From Streptomyces sp. Ag109_O5-1 (GTDB taxonomy: Bacteria; Actinomycetota; Actinomycetes; Streptomycetales; Streptomycetaceae), in contig NZ_RKQF01000001.1 in the NCBI RefSeq assembly GCF_003814875.1, positions 1,364,001-1,428,000 of the forward strand: 64,000 nucleotides of DNA, written 5' to 3'. The notes below the pieces were generated by a model. The model was not told the DNA's origin. It was given only the letters and a program-made list of their open reading frames with translations, and searched no databases. Both the position numbers and the translations under genes were made by a program. This document shows, in pieces, positions 57,093-64,000 of the stretch; the stretch's first letter is position 1; each line of letters opens with the position of its first letter.

Positions 57093-57929
57093 TCAGTGTA
57101 GGAACCGTGCAGCAGTTTGTGACGGGTCCACGGAAACGCCGTGGGGTCGATTTTCGGCCAGCCATCGGACGGCGAAATCGACGGCGGGCGCCAGCGGGAA
57201 CAACCGGGTGCGTGTGCCGCCGAGCCGCCCGTGCCGTACGAACGGGTCGGCACGCTCGGCGTCCTCGGCCTCGAAGGCGGCGCCCAGGGTCCCGAAGTCG
57301 TGGTCGTCGAGTTCGATGTCCTTGTAGGAGATCCAGCGCCGCTCGCCGTCGCGCAGGACCGCACAGCTGTACTCACGCCAGGGGGCGTCGCCGACCCGGT
57401 ATTCGGCGAGATGGAAGGCGCTGCAGACCTCGTAGCCGACGCCGAGGAACAGCACCCGGGCGCCGGCGTCGTAGAGCCGGGCCAGTGGCGAGCGTTCCCC
57501 CAGGTGGCACTCCTCGTCGTGGTCCGCGAGCAGTTCGGCGGCCCGGCGGCCCACGGCGGCGAACGAGGTCTGCGGATGCGCGCTGCGAGCGGCTCCCGGG
57601 CCGCACCGTACGGCCTCGGCGAGCACGCCCATGTCCTCGGACGGTGTGCGCTCCGGGTCGAACGCCGGCATACGCCTTCGGTGGGCGGCCCGCTGACGCT
57701 CGGTCATGCCACGGGTGCGGGCGAGATAGGTCCGTGAGGTGTCGGAGTTGCCCGCGGTGAAGGCGGGCACGACCAACGTGCCGTGCGGGCCGAGGAGTTC
57801 GAGCAGGGCCGCCAGGACCGTGTCGGGCGGGGCGCCGATCCTGCGCAGGGAGGCGTGCACGAGCAGGGTGTCCCCGCTCCGCACGCCCAGCGCCCCGAGG
57901 CCCGCGCGGAGCGAGCGGTGGACCGTCAC
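57093..57929 (-). CDS. AAC(3)-like aminoglycoside N3-acetyltransferase family protein in the fxs operon
   Basis: A 278-residue acetyl-CoA-dependent transferase of the antibiotic AAC(3) family: LLVHASLRRIG (near 22), GTLVVPAFT, the catalytic region RSAHPQTSFAAVG and CSAFHLAEYR are all intact. The GTG start overlaps the fxsB stop (GTGA) and fxsC begins straight after its stop. Members of this family recur in Fxs loci, so the likely acceptor is the modified peptide rather than an aminoglycoside. Intrinsic resistance activity cannot be excluded from sequence. Confidence 0.8.
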   Translation of the reverse strand: MTVHRSLRAGLGALGVRSGDTLLVHASLRRIGAPPDTVLAALLELLGPHGTLVVPAFTAGNSDTSRTYLARTRGMTERQRAAHRRRMPAFDPERTPSEDMGVLAEAVRCGPGAARSAHPQTSFAAVGRRAAELLADHDEECHLGERSPLARLYDAGARVLFLGVGYEVCSAFHLAEYRVGDAPWREYSCAVLRDGERRWISYKDIELDDHDFGTLGAAFEAEDAERADPFVRHGRLGGTRTRLFPLAPAVDFAVRWLAENRPHGVSVDPSQTAARFLH

Positions 57930-60064
57930 AGACTTCGGCCCATGCCGTCGACGAACCGCCGCCCGAGCGCGGTCAGTGAGGCGGCCGAGGCCAGCTCCTG
58001 CCATTGCGCGCGGGTACGGCGGCCTGATTCCGGGTTGTGTCGCAGGGCGTCGGTGGCCGCTCTCGCGTAGGTGTCGGCGAGCAGCCTGCCCGTGCGGGCG
58101 TCCGCCTCGTCGTAGAGGTCGCATTCGTCGAGCAGGACGTCCAGCAGACCGAGCCGGAATCCGCGCACGAGGTCGCGCGCGACCCGTACCGGGTCGCAGT
58201 CGAGGTGGAGTCCCAGCGCGGCGAAGCCTCCTCCGGGCGTGCCGGCGCGGGGGTCGACGCGGCCTGTGAGAGGGGTGATGACGCGCAGGCCCTGTGCCAT
58301 CGCCGATGCCGTCCCGGGCAGGGCCTTGCGGATCGACGCCCAGGACTGTGGCAGGACATGTCGCCACTGCTCGGCCTCCTCGTCCGTCAGCCGCCCGGAG
58401 ACCGGACCGCCGAAGCAGTCCCGGTGGGGGTCGACGTCGTCGATGACGACGTCCATCCCTTCGGCTCGGACCGACCGCAGGGGCTCCCAGTCCGGGGCCG
58501 GTCCGGAGAACCGAGAATACGTCAGGTCGATGGCGGTGAGCCCTGTTCGGACGCGAAGTCGTCCCAGTCCCGGCAGGTGGACGAGGCCGGAGCGCACCGG
58601 AACCCTGACGCTCTCGACGAGTCCGGCGGGCAGGGCGACGGCCGCCACGAGGCAGGCGAGGTCCCCCGGCAGGGCCCTGTCGTCGAGACAGCGTGCGGCC
58701 CAGGTCCGCGTGTAGGGGTGGGAGAGGAGGGCTTGCGTGAAGGTGCCGTCGCTGCGCCCCAGGTCGAGGGCGAGTTCCCACGCCGGGTCCCACAACTCGC
58801 GTTCCCGCGAGAGCTGTTCCTCGTTGAGCGTGCTCAGCAGTTCACGGGTGACGGCCTGCCTGACCCGGGCCAGCGCCCGCAGGGCCGTTCCGTCGTCGGT
58901 GCCGTCGGCCAGTGCGTCGAAGCCGTCGACCGGACGGTCGGCTCCGGCACCGGTGCGGGCGTCGAGTCCGCGGACCAGTTCCTCCAGGTCCGCGCAGAAG
59001 ACCGAGGGGTTGGCGAATCCGGTTCCGTCGCCGCGGTAGCGGTGGGCGAACAGGCCGCCGCCGCACGAACGCACCACGGGGCAGGTACGGCACTGCTCGG
59101 CCAGGTCGTCCGCTCCGTGCTGCCGGGCCGTCATGCCGGGATGCCGGGCCACTTCGTCGAGCGTGTGCCGGAAGACGTCCATACCGGTCACGGGTGCCCC
59201 GTCGTAGGCGGTCTTCAGGGAGTCGGCCTGTTCGTAGGTTCCGTCGGTCTCGATCACGACGACGTCGGCCGACTCCAGCCCCATCGACTCGGTGAGGCCC
59301 GGGCCGCCGCCGAGCGTGCTGATCACGGAGTCGAACAACCGTACCGGCATAGGGCGGCCCTGGGCGTTCCAGCGGTCGTGGACGGCCAGCAGCCAGTCGG
59401 CGTACGGGGTGGACGCACCGTCGGGACGCAGCGGCGGTGCGTCCCAGGTGGCGTGCGGAAGCAGGAAGTCGATCCGGGGGGCTGCTGTGGCGGCCAACGC
59501 GTCATAGACGGCGGCAGGATCGTTGCGTACGTCGATGGTGCACAGGATGCCTGCGAACAGGTGACGGTAGCGGTCCCCGTTCAACAGACCGATCGCCTTG
59601 AGTACCTTGTCGTGGCTGCTGCGGCCGTCGGCGAACAGCCGGTGGCGGTCGTTGGCCGCCCGGTCTCCGTCCAGGGAGACGCCCACCCGGACGCCGAACT
59701 CGGCGAACAGATCGAGGTAGCGTTCACTCAGTTGGACGCCGTTGGTGTGGATGCGCAGATCAAGTTCGGACACGCCGTGCAGAGCGGTACGCAGCGCGTG
59801 GCAGACGTGCCGTAAGCGTGCCGGTCCGGCGAGCAGGGGCTCGCCTCCGTGCAGGATCACCTGAACGGAGGCGAGTTCGTGGTTCCGGGCATGCTCGGCC
59901 AGCCGGAGTGCCGCCCGGGAGACGACCTCGTCCGAGATCACCCTGGGCCGGGAACTCCAACTCTGGTCGGCGTGTTCGTACACGTAACAGTGCCGACAGG
60001 CCAGATCACACCTGCTGTGCACCTTGAGCACGAGCTGCCGCAGTGGAACGAGCGGACCGGTCAC
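57926..60064 (-). CDS. fxsB: FxsB: radical SAM/SPASM peptide maturase with degenerate HExxH-domain extension (FxsBH type)
   Basis: A 712-residue enzyme. Cys19, Cys23 and Cys26 in CDLACRHCY form the SAM-binding 4Fe-4S site. HGGEPLLAG, HTNGVQL and VGVSLDGD are radical-SAM barrel motifs, and CRTCPVVRSCGGG (near 323) with FANPSVFC (near 355) supply SPASM cluster cysteines. The C-terminal half (about 400-712) resembles the HExxH peptide-modification domain, but the motif reads LVRGFRLGLLDVL near 630, so it cannot bind metal as usual. GTG 60064 is 18 bp after fxsA. It should modify the FxsA C-terminus; related enzymes form three-residue cyclophanes. The product here is inference. Confidence 0.88.
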   Translation of the reverse strand: MTGPLVPLRQLVLKVHSRCDLACRHCYVYEHADQSWSSRPRVISDEVVSRAALRLAEHARNHELASVQVILHGGEPLLAGPARLRHVCHALRTALHGVSELDLRIHTNGVQLSERYLDLFAEFGVRVGVSLDGDRAANDRHRLFADGRSSHDKVLKAIGLLNGDRYRHLFAGILCTIDVRNDPAAVYDALAATAAPRIDFLLPHATWDAPPLRPDGASTPYADWLLAVHDRWNAQGRPMPVRLFDSVISTLGGGPGLTESMGLESADVVVIETDGTYEQADSLKTAYDGAPVTGMDVFRHTLDEVARHPGMTARQHGADDLAEQCRTCPVVRSCGGGLFAHRYRGDGTGFANPSVFCADLEELVRGLDARTGAGADRPVDGFDALADGTDDGTALRALARVRQAVTRELLSTLNEEQLSRERELWDPAWELALDLGRSDGTFTQALLSHPYTRTWAARCLDDRALPGDLACLVAAVALPAGLVESVRVPVRSGLVHLPGLGRLRVRTGLTAIDLTYSRFSGPAPDWEPLRSVRAEGMDVVIDDVDPHRDCFGGPVSGRLTDEEAEQWRHVLPQSWASIRKALPGTASAMAQGLRVITPLTGRVDPRAGTPGGGFAALGLHLDCDPVRVARDLVRGFRLGLLDVLLDECDLYDEADARTGRLLADTYARAATDALRHNPESGRRTRAQWQELASAASLTALGRRFVDGMGRSL

Positions 60065-60082
60065 GACAAGCTGGTCGATTCG

Positions 60083-60265
60083 TCAGATGGACGAGTTGAA
60101 CGTGACCCCTGCCTCCTTGTGAACCCGGGTGGCCGAGAGGGCCCGGCGCACTCCTCGGACGCTCTTCGGAGCGCGTGGGGCGTCGAGACGCAGCGCAGGC
60201 CCGAAAGACTCGACGGCGACCACCGGCTGCACGGTTCTTGCAGCGAGGCTTACTGGATTGGTCAC
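60083..60265 (-). CDS. fxsA: FxsA: FxSxx-COOH precursor peptide
   Basis: A 60-residue peptide with a positively charged leader (MTNPVSLAARTVQPVVAVES) and a C-terminus VTFNSSI, matching the rule that the peptide ends F-x-S-x-x. GTG 60265 follows AGGGA. It is the first gene of the operon fxsA-fxsB-AAC(3)-fxsC-fxsT. FxsB is expected to crosslink the Phe and Ser positions or a nearby pair. Whether a leader peptide is removed is not evident; no protease gene is present in the operon. Confidence 0.85.
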   Translation of the reverse strand: MTNPVSLAARTVQPVVAVESFGPALRLDAPRAPKSVRGVRRALSATRVHKEAGVTFNSSI

Positions 60266-60542
60266 GGCGTTCCCTGTCGGAAGGGCTGCCCGGAAGGGCA
60301 GAGGTGAACGCCCTTCGCCGGTGACTCGGGGAAGGGAGTGTTTATGGCAGAACGCTACCGGTGGCCGAGGCGCAATGGAGGCGTTTCAGCCACGGCATAT
60401 CCATTTTCCCAGGTCACTGGTGAGACGCCTGTTGTCGGTGTGACTCCGCTCGGGTGACGGTGCGGCCGGAGGTGGACGGCATGCGGCCGGTGGAGCAGGT
60501 GGTCGCTCGTCAGCGTAGCGGGGAACAGGCGCCGACCGCCCG

Positions 60543-60998
60543 TCAGACGTAAAATCGCGACAGACTCTGCAGCACCGCCGCCGGCTTCGTGGCGCCCTCG
60601 ATCTCGATCGTCCCGTCGACGGCGATCTGAACCCCGCCGGGTACGTCCTCGACCTCCGTGAGGCGGGCGGTCAGGCGGATGCGGGAGCCGACCTTCACCG
60701 GGGAGGGGAAACGGACCTTGTTCAGGCCGTAGTTGACCTTCGTGGTGACGCCCTGGACGTCCAGGAGTTCGGTGAACAGGGGGATGAAGAGGGACAGGGT
60801 GAGGTAGCCGTGGGCGATCGGGGCGCCGAAGGGGCCCTTCGCCGCGCGCTCGGGGTCGACGTGGATCCACTGGTGGTCGCCGGTCGCGTCGGCGAAGGTG
60901 TCGATGCGGTCCTGGGTGACCTCGATCCAGTCGCTGCTGCCCAGGTCGCTGCCCGCGAGCTTCTTCAGTTCGTCGAGGCCGTTGACGGTGACGCTCAT
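60543..60998 (-). CDS. MaoC-family (R)-specific enoyl-CoA hydratase
   Basis: A 151-residue hot-dog-fold dehydratase that adds water to enoyl-CoA. TFADATGDHQWIHVDPERA (near 35) carries the Asp-His catalytic pair of the MaoC family, and PIAHGYLTLSLF follows as expected. AAGGAAAACGACATG marks the start. It follows the acyl-CoA ligase gene by 36 bp, a gap that contains direct repeats of GACAACTCC. It is last in the SDR-amidohydrolase-ligase-hydratase operon. Confidence 0.85.
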   Translation of the reverse strand: MSVTVNGLDELKKLAGSDLGSSDWIEVTQDRIDTFADATGDHQWIHVDPERAAKGPFGAPIAHGYLTLSLFIPLFTELLDVQGVTTKVNYGLNKVRFPSPVKVGSRIRLTARLTEVEDVPGGVQIAVDGTIEIEGATKPAAVLQSLSRFYV

Positions 60999-61034
60999 GT
61001 CGTTTTCCTTGTCTGGGAGTTGTCCAGGAGTTGT

Positions 61035-62546
61035 CTAGGAACCGGAACCGGAGCCGTAGCGCTTGCGCACGCGGGACTTGAGGAGTTTTCCGGAGGCGGT
61101 GCGCGGGAGTTCGTCCGCGAGCACCAGGGTCTTGGGGAGCTTGTACTTGGCGAGGCGTCCTGCCAGGGAGGCCAGCACCTCGTCCGGGTCGAGAACCGCG
61201 CCCTCGCGCGGGACGACCACCGCGCGCGGCACCTCGCCCCACTTGTCGTCCGGGACGCCGATGACCGCGCACTCGACGATGTCCGGGTGGGTGAGGAGCA
61301 GGTCCTCGATCTCGGCGGGGTAGATGTTCTCGCCACCGGAAATGATCATGTCCTTGAGGCGGTCGACGATGAACACATAGCCGTCCTCGTCGACCCGGGC
61401 CGCGTCCCCGCTGCGGAACCAGCCGTCCGTGAAGGAGGCCGCCGTCTCCTCAGGCAACCCCCAGTAGCCGGGCATGACATGGGGCCCGCGGACCACCACC
61501 TCGCCGGGTTCGCCGACGTCGACCGCGCTCAGGTCGGGCCGTACCACCCGTACGTCGCTGAAGAAGTGCGGTACGCCCGCCGAGCCCGCCTTGCCGATCG
61601 CGTGCTCGGCGTCGAGGAAGAGGGTGCCGGGCGAGGCCTCGGTCATGCCGTAGCCCTGCAGGAAGGTCAGTCCCCGTTCCTGGTAGGCCGCGATCAGCGG
61701 GGTGGGGACCGGGGAGCCGCCGCAGGTGAGGATGCGGAGGGAGGAGAGGTCGGCGGCCGCCCAGCGGGGGTGCCGGGCGATCTGGTCGAACATCGTCGGG
61801 ACCCCGAACATGAAGGTGATCCGGTGCCGTTCGATCAGGTCGAAGGTGGCTTCCGGGTCGAAGGACTCGACCAGGACACAGGTGCCGCCCTTGAGGAGGA
61901 CCGGGAGGGTGAGCATGTTCAGGCCCGCCGTGTGGAACAACGGGGCGGAGACCAGGGCGCGTTCGTCGGCGATCAGGTCGGTGTCGACCAGGACGTTGAT
62001 CGCGTTCCAGGTCAGGTTGGCGTGGGTGAGCATCGCACCCTTGGGGCGGCCGGTCGTCCCCGAGGTGTACATGATGATGCAGGTGTCGTCGGGGGTGACG
62101 GGTTCGTCCATCGGGTCGTCGGCCGCCGACTCCAGCAACTCCTCGTACTCGGCGCCCACCTCGACGTACGTCCGGACGTCGGTGGTGCCGGGCAGGCCCG
62201 CCACCAGGCCGGCGTGCGAGGGGCCGTAGAGGAGGGCCTTGGCGCCGGAGTCGGCGAGCTGGTAGGCGATCTCGGGGCCCGCCAGGCGGGTGTTGAGCGG
62301 GACGAAGACCGCGCCGAGGATACCGGCCGCGAACAGGGTCTCCAGGTAGGCGGGGTGGTTGGGGCCGAGGTAGGCGATGCGGTCGCCGCGGCGGATGCCC
62401 CCCGCCCGCAGGGCGTGGGCAAGGCGGGTGGTGCGGTTGTGCAGGGTGCGGTAGTCGGTCGACCGGTCACCGTGCACCAGCGCCGTGCGGTGCGGGGTCT
62501 TGCGGGCCCGGCGTGCAGGCCATGAGCCCAGTCCCTCGTTGCGCAT
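61035..62546 (-). CDS. Acyl-CoA ligase (FadD-like, AMP-binding)
   Basis: A 503-residue ANL-family enzyme that activates a carboxylic acid to its acyl-CoA via the adenylate. The AMP/phosphate loop is YTSGTTGRPKGAMLTH (near 168), LQGYGMTEASPG is the A5 region, WFRSGDAARVDEDGYV holds the A7 Asp, and PKTLVLADELPRTASGKLLK contains the A10 Lys. The stop codon of the amidohydrolase is 10 bp upstream. Substrate unknown, but neighbours (SDR, MaoC) suggest a catabolic acyl-CoA pathway, possibly aromatic, terpenoid or steroid acids. Confidence 0.87.
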   Translation of the reverse strand: MRNEGLGSWPARRARKTPHRTALVHGDRSTDYRTLHNRTTRLAHALRAGGIRRGDRIAYLGPNHPAYLETLFAAGILGAVFVPLNTRLAGPEIAYQLADSGAKALLYGPSHAGLVAGLPGTTDVRTYVEVGAEYEELLESAADDPMDEPVTPDDTCIIMYTSGTTGRPKGAMLTHANLTWNAINVLVDTDLIADERALVSAPLFHTAGLNMLTLPVLLKGGTCVLVESFDPEATFDLIERHRITFMFGVPTMFDQIARHPRWAAADLSSLRILTCGGSPVPTPLIAAYQERGLTFLQGYGMTEASPGTLFLDAEHAIGKAGSAGVPHFFSDVRVVRPDLSAVDVGEPGEVVVRGPHVMPGYWGLPEETAASFTDGWFRSGDAARVDEDGYVFIVDRLKDMIISGGENIYPAEIEDLLLTHPDIVECAVIGVPDDKWGEVPRAVVVPREGAVLDPDEVLASLAGRLAKYKLPKTLVLADELPRTASGKLLKSRVRKRYGSGSGS

Positions 62547-62556
62547 CTGCGGCCCC

Positions 62557-63432
62557 TTATGGCTTGGTCAGCCCGAGCAGACGGGCGGCGTTCTCCTTGA
62601 GGATCTTCGGCCGTGCCTCGTCCTTGATCGGCAGCTTCGCGAAGTCGGCGAGCCACCGGTCGGGGGTGAGGACGGGGAAGTCCGAGCCGAACAGCACCTT
62701 GTCCTTGAGCAGTGTGTTGGCGTACTGCACCAGCTGCGGCGGGAAGTACTTCGGCGACCAGCCGGACAGGTCGATGTGCACGCCCGGCTTGTGGGTGGCG
62801 ACGGCGAGGGCCTCGTCCTGCCAGGGGAAGGAGGGGTGCGCCAGGATGATCTTGAGGTGCGGGAAGTCGGCGGACACGTCGTCGACGTGCAGCGGGTTCG
62901 AGTACTTGAGACGGATGCCGCCGCCGCCCGGGACGCCGGCGCCGATGCCGGTCTGGCCGGTGTGGAAGAGGGCGATGGTGCCCGTCTCCTCGATCACCTC
63001 GTAGAGGCCGTACGCCACGGCGCGGTCGTTCGGGAAGAACCCCTGGATGCTGGGGTGGAACTTGAAGCCCTTCACCCCGTACTCCTCGACCAGACGGCGG
63101 GCCTGCCTGATGCCGGCCTTGCCGCGGAAGGGGTCGATGGAGGCGAAGGGGATCAGCACGTCGGAGTTGGCGGCCGCGGCTTCGGCGACCTCCTCGTTGG
63201 GGACCGGTGCGGTGCCGGTGGCGGACTCGGCGTCCACCGTGAAGATCACGGCCGCCATGTTCCGCTCGCGGTAGTAGGCGGCGGTCTCCTCGATGGTCGG
63301 CTTCCGCTTGCCCTCGACCTTGAAGTAGGCGGAGGAGGCGTCGTGCAGGTCGTCGTCGAGGGAGGAGTGGCCCTTGGAGGAGATCTCGGCGTGGGTGTGG
63401 ACGTCGATCGCCGTCAGTGCCTCGATGTCCAT
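62557..63432 (-). CDS. Amidohydrolase-2 family metal-dependent hydrolase/decarboxylase
   Basis: A 291-residue TIM-barrel protein: AIDVHTHAEIS (near 9, HxH), VKGFKFHPSIQGFFPND (near 117, with a central His), IILAHPSFPWQDE and LFGSDFPVLTPDRW (Asp near 247), the pattern of the ACMSD/amidohydrolase-2 family. These hydrolyse or decarboxylate small ring-derived acids. ATG 63432 shares a base with the SDR stop; a GTG one codon upstream is also possible. GGAGG precedes. Its role in the acyl-CoA pathway is unknown. Confidence 0.8.
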   Translation of the reverse strand: MDIEALTAIDVHTHAEISSKGHSSLDDDLHDASSAYFKVEGKRKPTIEETAAYYRERNMAAVIFTVDAESATGTAPVPNEEVAEAAAANSDVLIPFASIDPFRGKAGIRQARRLVEEYGVKGFKFHPSIQGFFPNDRAVAYGLYEVIEETGTIALFHTGQTGIGAGVPGGGGIRLKYSNPLHVDDVSADFPHLKIILAHPSFPWQDEALAVATHKPGVHIDLSGWSPKYFPPQLVQYANTLLKDKVLFGSDFPVLTPDRWLADFAKLPIKDEARPKILKENAARLLGLTKP

Positions 63433-64000
63433 CACGCCTCCGGGAGCTTGGGCGCGGGGATGCCCACGGTCTGGAGTTCGGCGCCGACCGAGGTGGGGAA
63501 GGCGTCGGCCAGGGTGTCCGGGGTCCAGCCGCCGTCGGCGTAGGCCGCCCGGATCTCCTGGGGGTGCGACCAGAGTGCCACCTTGTCGCCGCCGATGCCG
63601 ATGGCCTGGCCGGTGATTCCGCGGGCGGCCTCCGAGGCGAGGAAGGGGACGAGGGCCGCGCAGTCCTCGGGGGTGCCGAAGCCCTCGCCCTTGCGCAGGA
63701 AGTCCGGGAGCGGCTCGCCGTTCTTCATCGCCTCGACGTAGGGGGCGAAGGCGGGGATGGTCTCGGTCATCGCGGTGGCGGCCACCGGGACGATCGCGTT
63801 GACGGTGATGTTCGCCCGGCCCAGCTCCATCGACCAGGTGCGGGCCATGGCGGCGATGCCCGCCTTGGCGGCCGCGTAGTTGGTCTGGCCGAAGTTGCCG
63901 CGCTGGCCGGCCGGGGAGCCGACCAGGATCAGGGTGCCGCCCTCGCCCTGCTCGCGCATCCGCACGGCGGCGGCGCGGGCGCAGGTGAAGGTGCCCTTGA
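63432..64000 (-). CDS. SDR-family oxidoreductase, partial at window edge
   Basis: About 190 C-terminal residues of a short-chain dehydrogenase. The catalytic Ser and Tyr-Lys are seen in LILVGSPAGQRGNFGQTNYA and AAKAG (YxxxK), followed by ITVNAIVPVAATAMTET, a typical SDR continuation. The NAD(P)-binding N-terminus lies beyond base 64000. It overlaps the amidohydrolase start by one base, so it is first of the four genes seen here. It likely oxidises or reduces a hydroxyacyl-CoA or alcohol intermediate. Confidence 0.83.
   Translation of the reverse strand, partial: KGTFTCARAAAVRMREQGEGGTLILVGSPAGQRGNFGQTNYAAAKAGIAAMARTWSMELGRANITVNAIVPVAATAMTETIPAFAPYVEAMKNGEPLPDFLRKGEGFGTPEDCAALVPFLASEAARGITGQAIGIGGDKVALWSHPQEIRAAYADGGWTPDTLADAFPTSVGAELQTVGIPAPKLPEA

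Noticed and set aside
51665..60265. Reading the Fxs operon as a plain antibiotic resistance island because of AAC(3)
   Set aside because: The acetyltransferase is coupled on both sides to fxs genes and no other resistance gene is present.

Overview
The window is high-GC actinobacterial DNA, almost certainly from a Streptomyces chromosome. Signs are the strong third-position GC bias, frequent GTG starts, GTGA/ATGA stop-start overlaps, lipoprotein and Tat solute-binding proteins, many secreted or intracellular glycosidases, DasR-like boxes at a chitinase promoter and an FxSxx-type radical-SAM peptide locus. No rRNA, CRISPR, transposase or phage gene was found. I could not run searches, so family names come from reading the proteins.

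Region by region. (1) 1-7.2 kb, aromatic catabolism: a 3-oxoadipate CoA-transferase subunit (cut by the window edge) and a PcaF-type thiolase, divergent from a LysR regulator; a decayed stretch (2.7-4.2 kb) with remnants of an MBL-fold hydrolase and a beta-propeller protein; then vanA, an unlisted 56-residue Cys/His-rich ORF, and vanB, with a convergent IclR regulator. (2) 7.3-10 kb, a scar: a frameshifted and truncated ABC binding protein butted against an ATPase, followed by the remnant of a secreted beta-helix glucanase. (3) 10-16 kb, an alpha-glucoside operon (binding protein, two permeases, GH13 glucosidase) with a LacI regulator. (4) 16-23.5 kb, a polyamine-type ABC system plus an amino-acid/polyamine permease, divergent from a GntR regulator and a cache-domain protein. 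(5) 23.5-29.1 kb, regulators and housekeeping: a lone MmyB-type ligand domain, an XRE/ImmA-like protease pair, an overlapping phosphopantetheinyl transferase / PptH-like hydrolase pair and an ATP-grasp protein. (6) 29.1-32 kb, a chitinase with two DasR-like boxes and a sulfotransferase. (7) 32-50.6 kb, a large glycan-utilisation locus: GH29, GH38, GH4, DeoR, a sugar kinase, a carbohydrate ABC importer, a phosphodiesterase, GH2, and two Tat-exported phosphoesterase-like proteins. (8) 51.7-60.3 kb, a complete Fxs locus: precursor FxsA ending in FNSSI, radical-SAM FxsB, an AAC(3)-like acetyltransferase, FxsC and the 1361-residue FxsT. (9) 60.5-64 kb, a MaoC / acyl-CoA ligase / amidohydrolase / SDR catabolic operon that runs off the window.

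The two sugar importers lack their own ATPase and probably share a distant MsiK-type ATPase. The most interesting system is the Fxs operon. It couples a peptide-modifying radical-SAM enzyme to TIR-like, NB-ARC and TPR modules and resembles a signalling or immunity device more than an ordinary antibiotic cluster. Second is the glycan locus, whose three phosphoester-hydrolase-like proteins beside alpha-mannosidase and alpha-fucosidase suggest a phosphorylated glycan as substrate.
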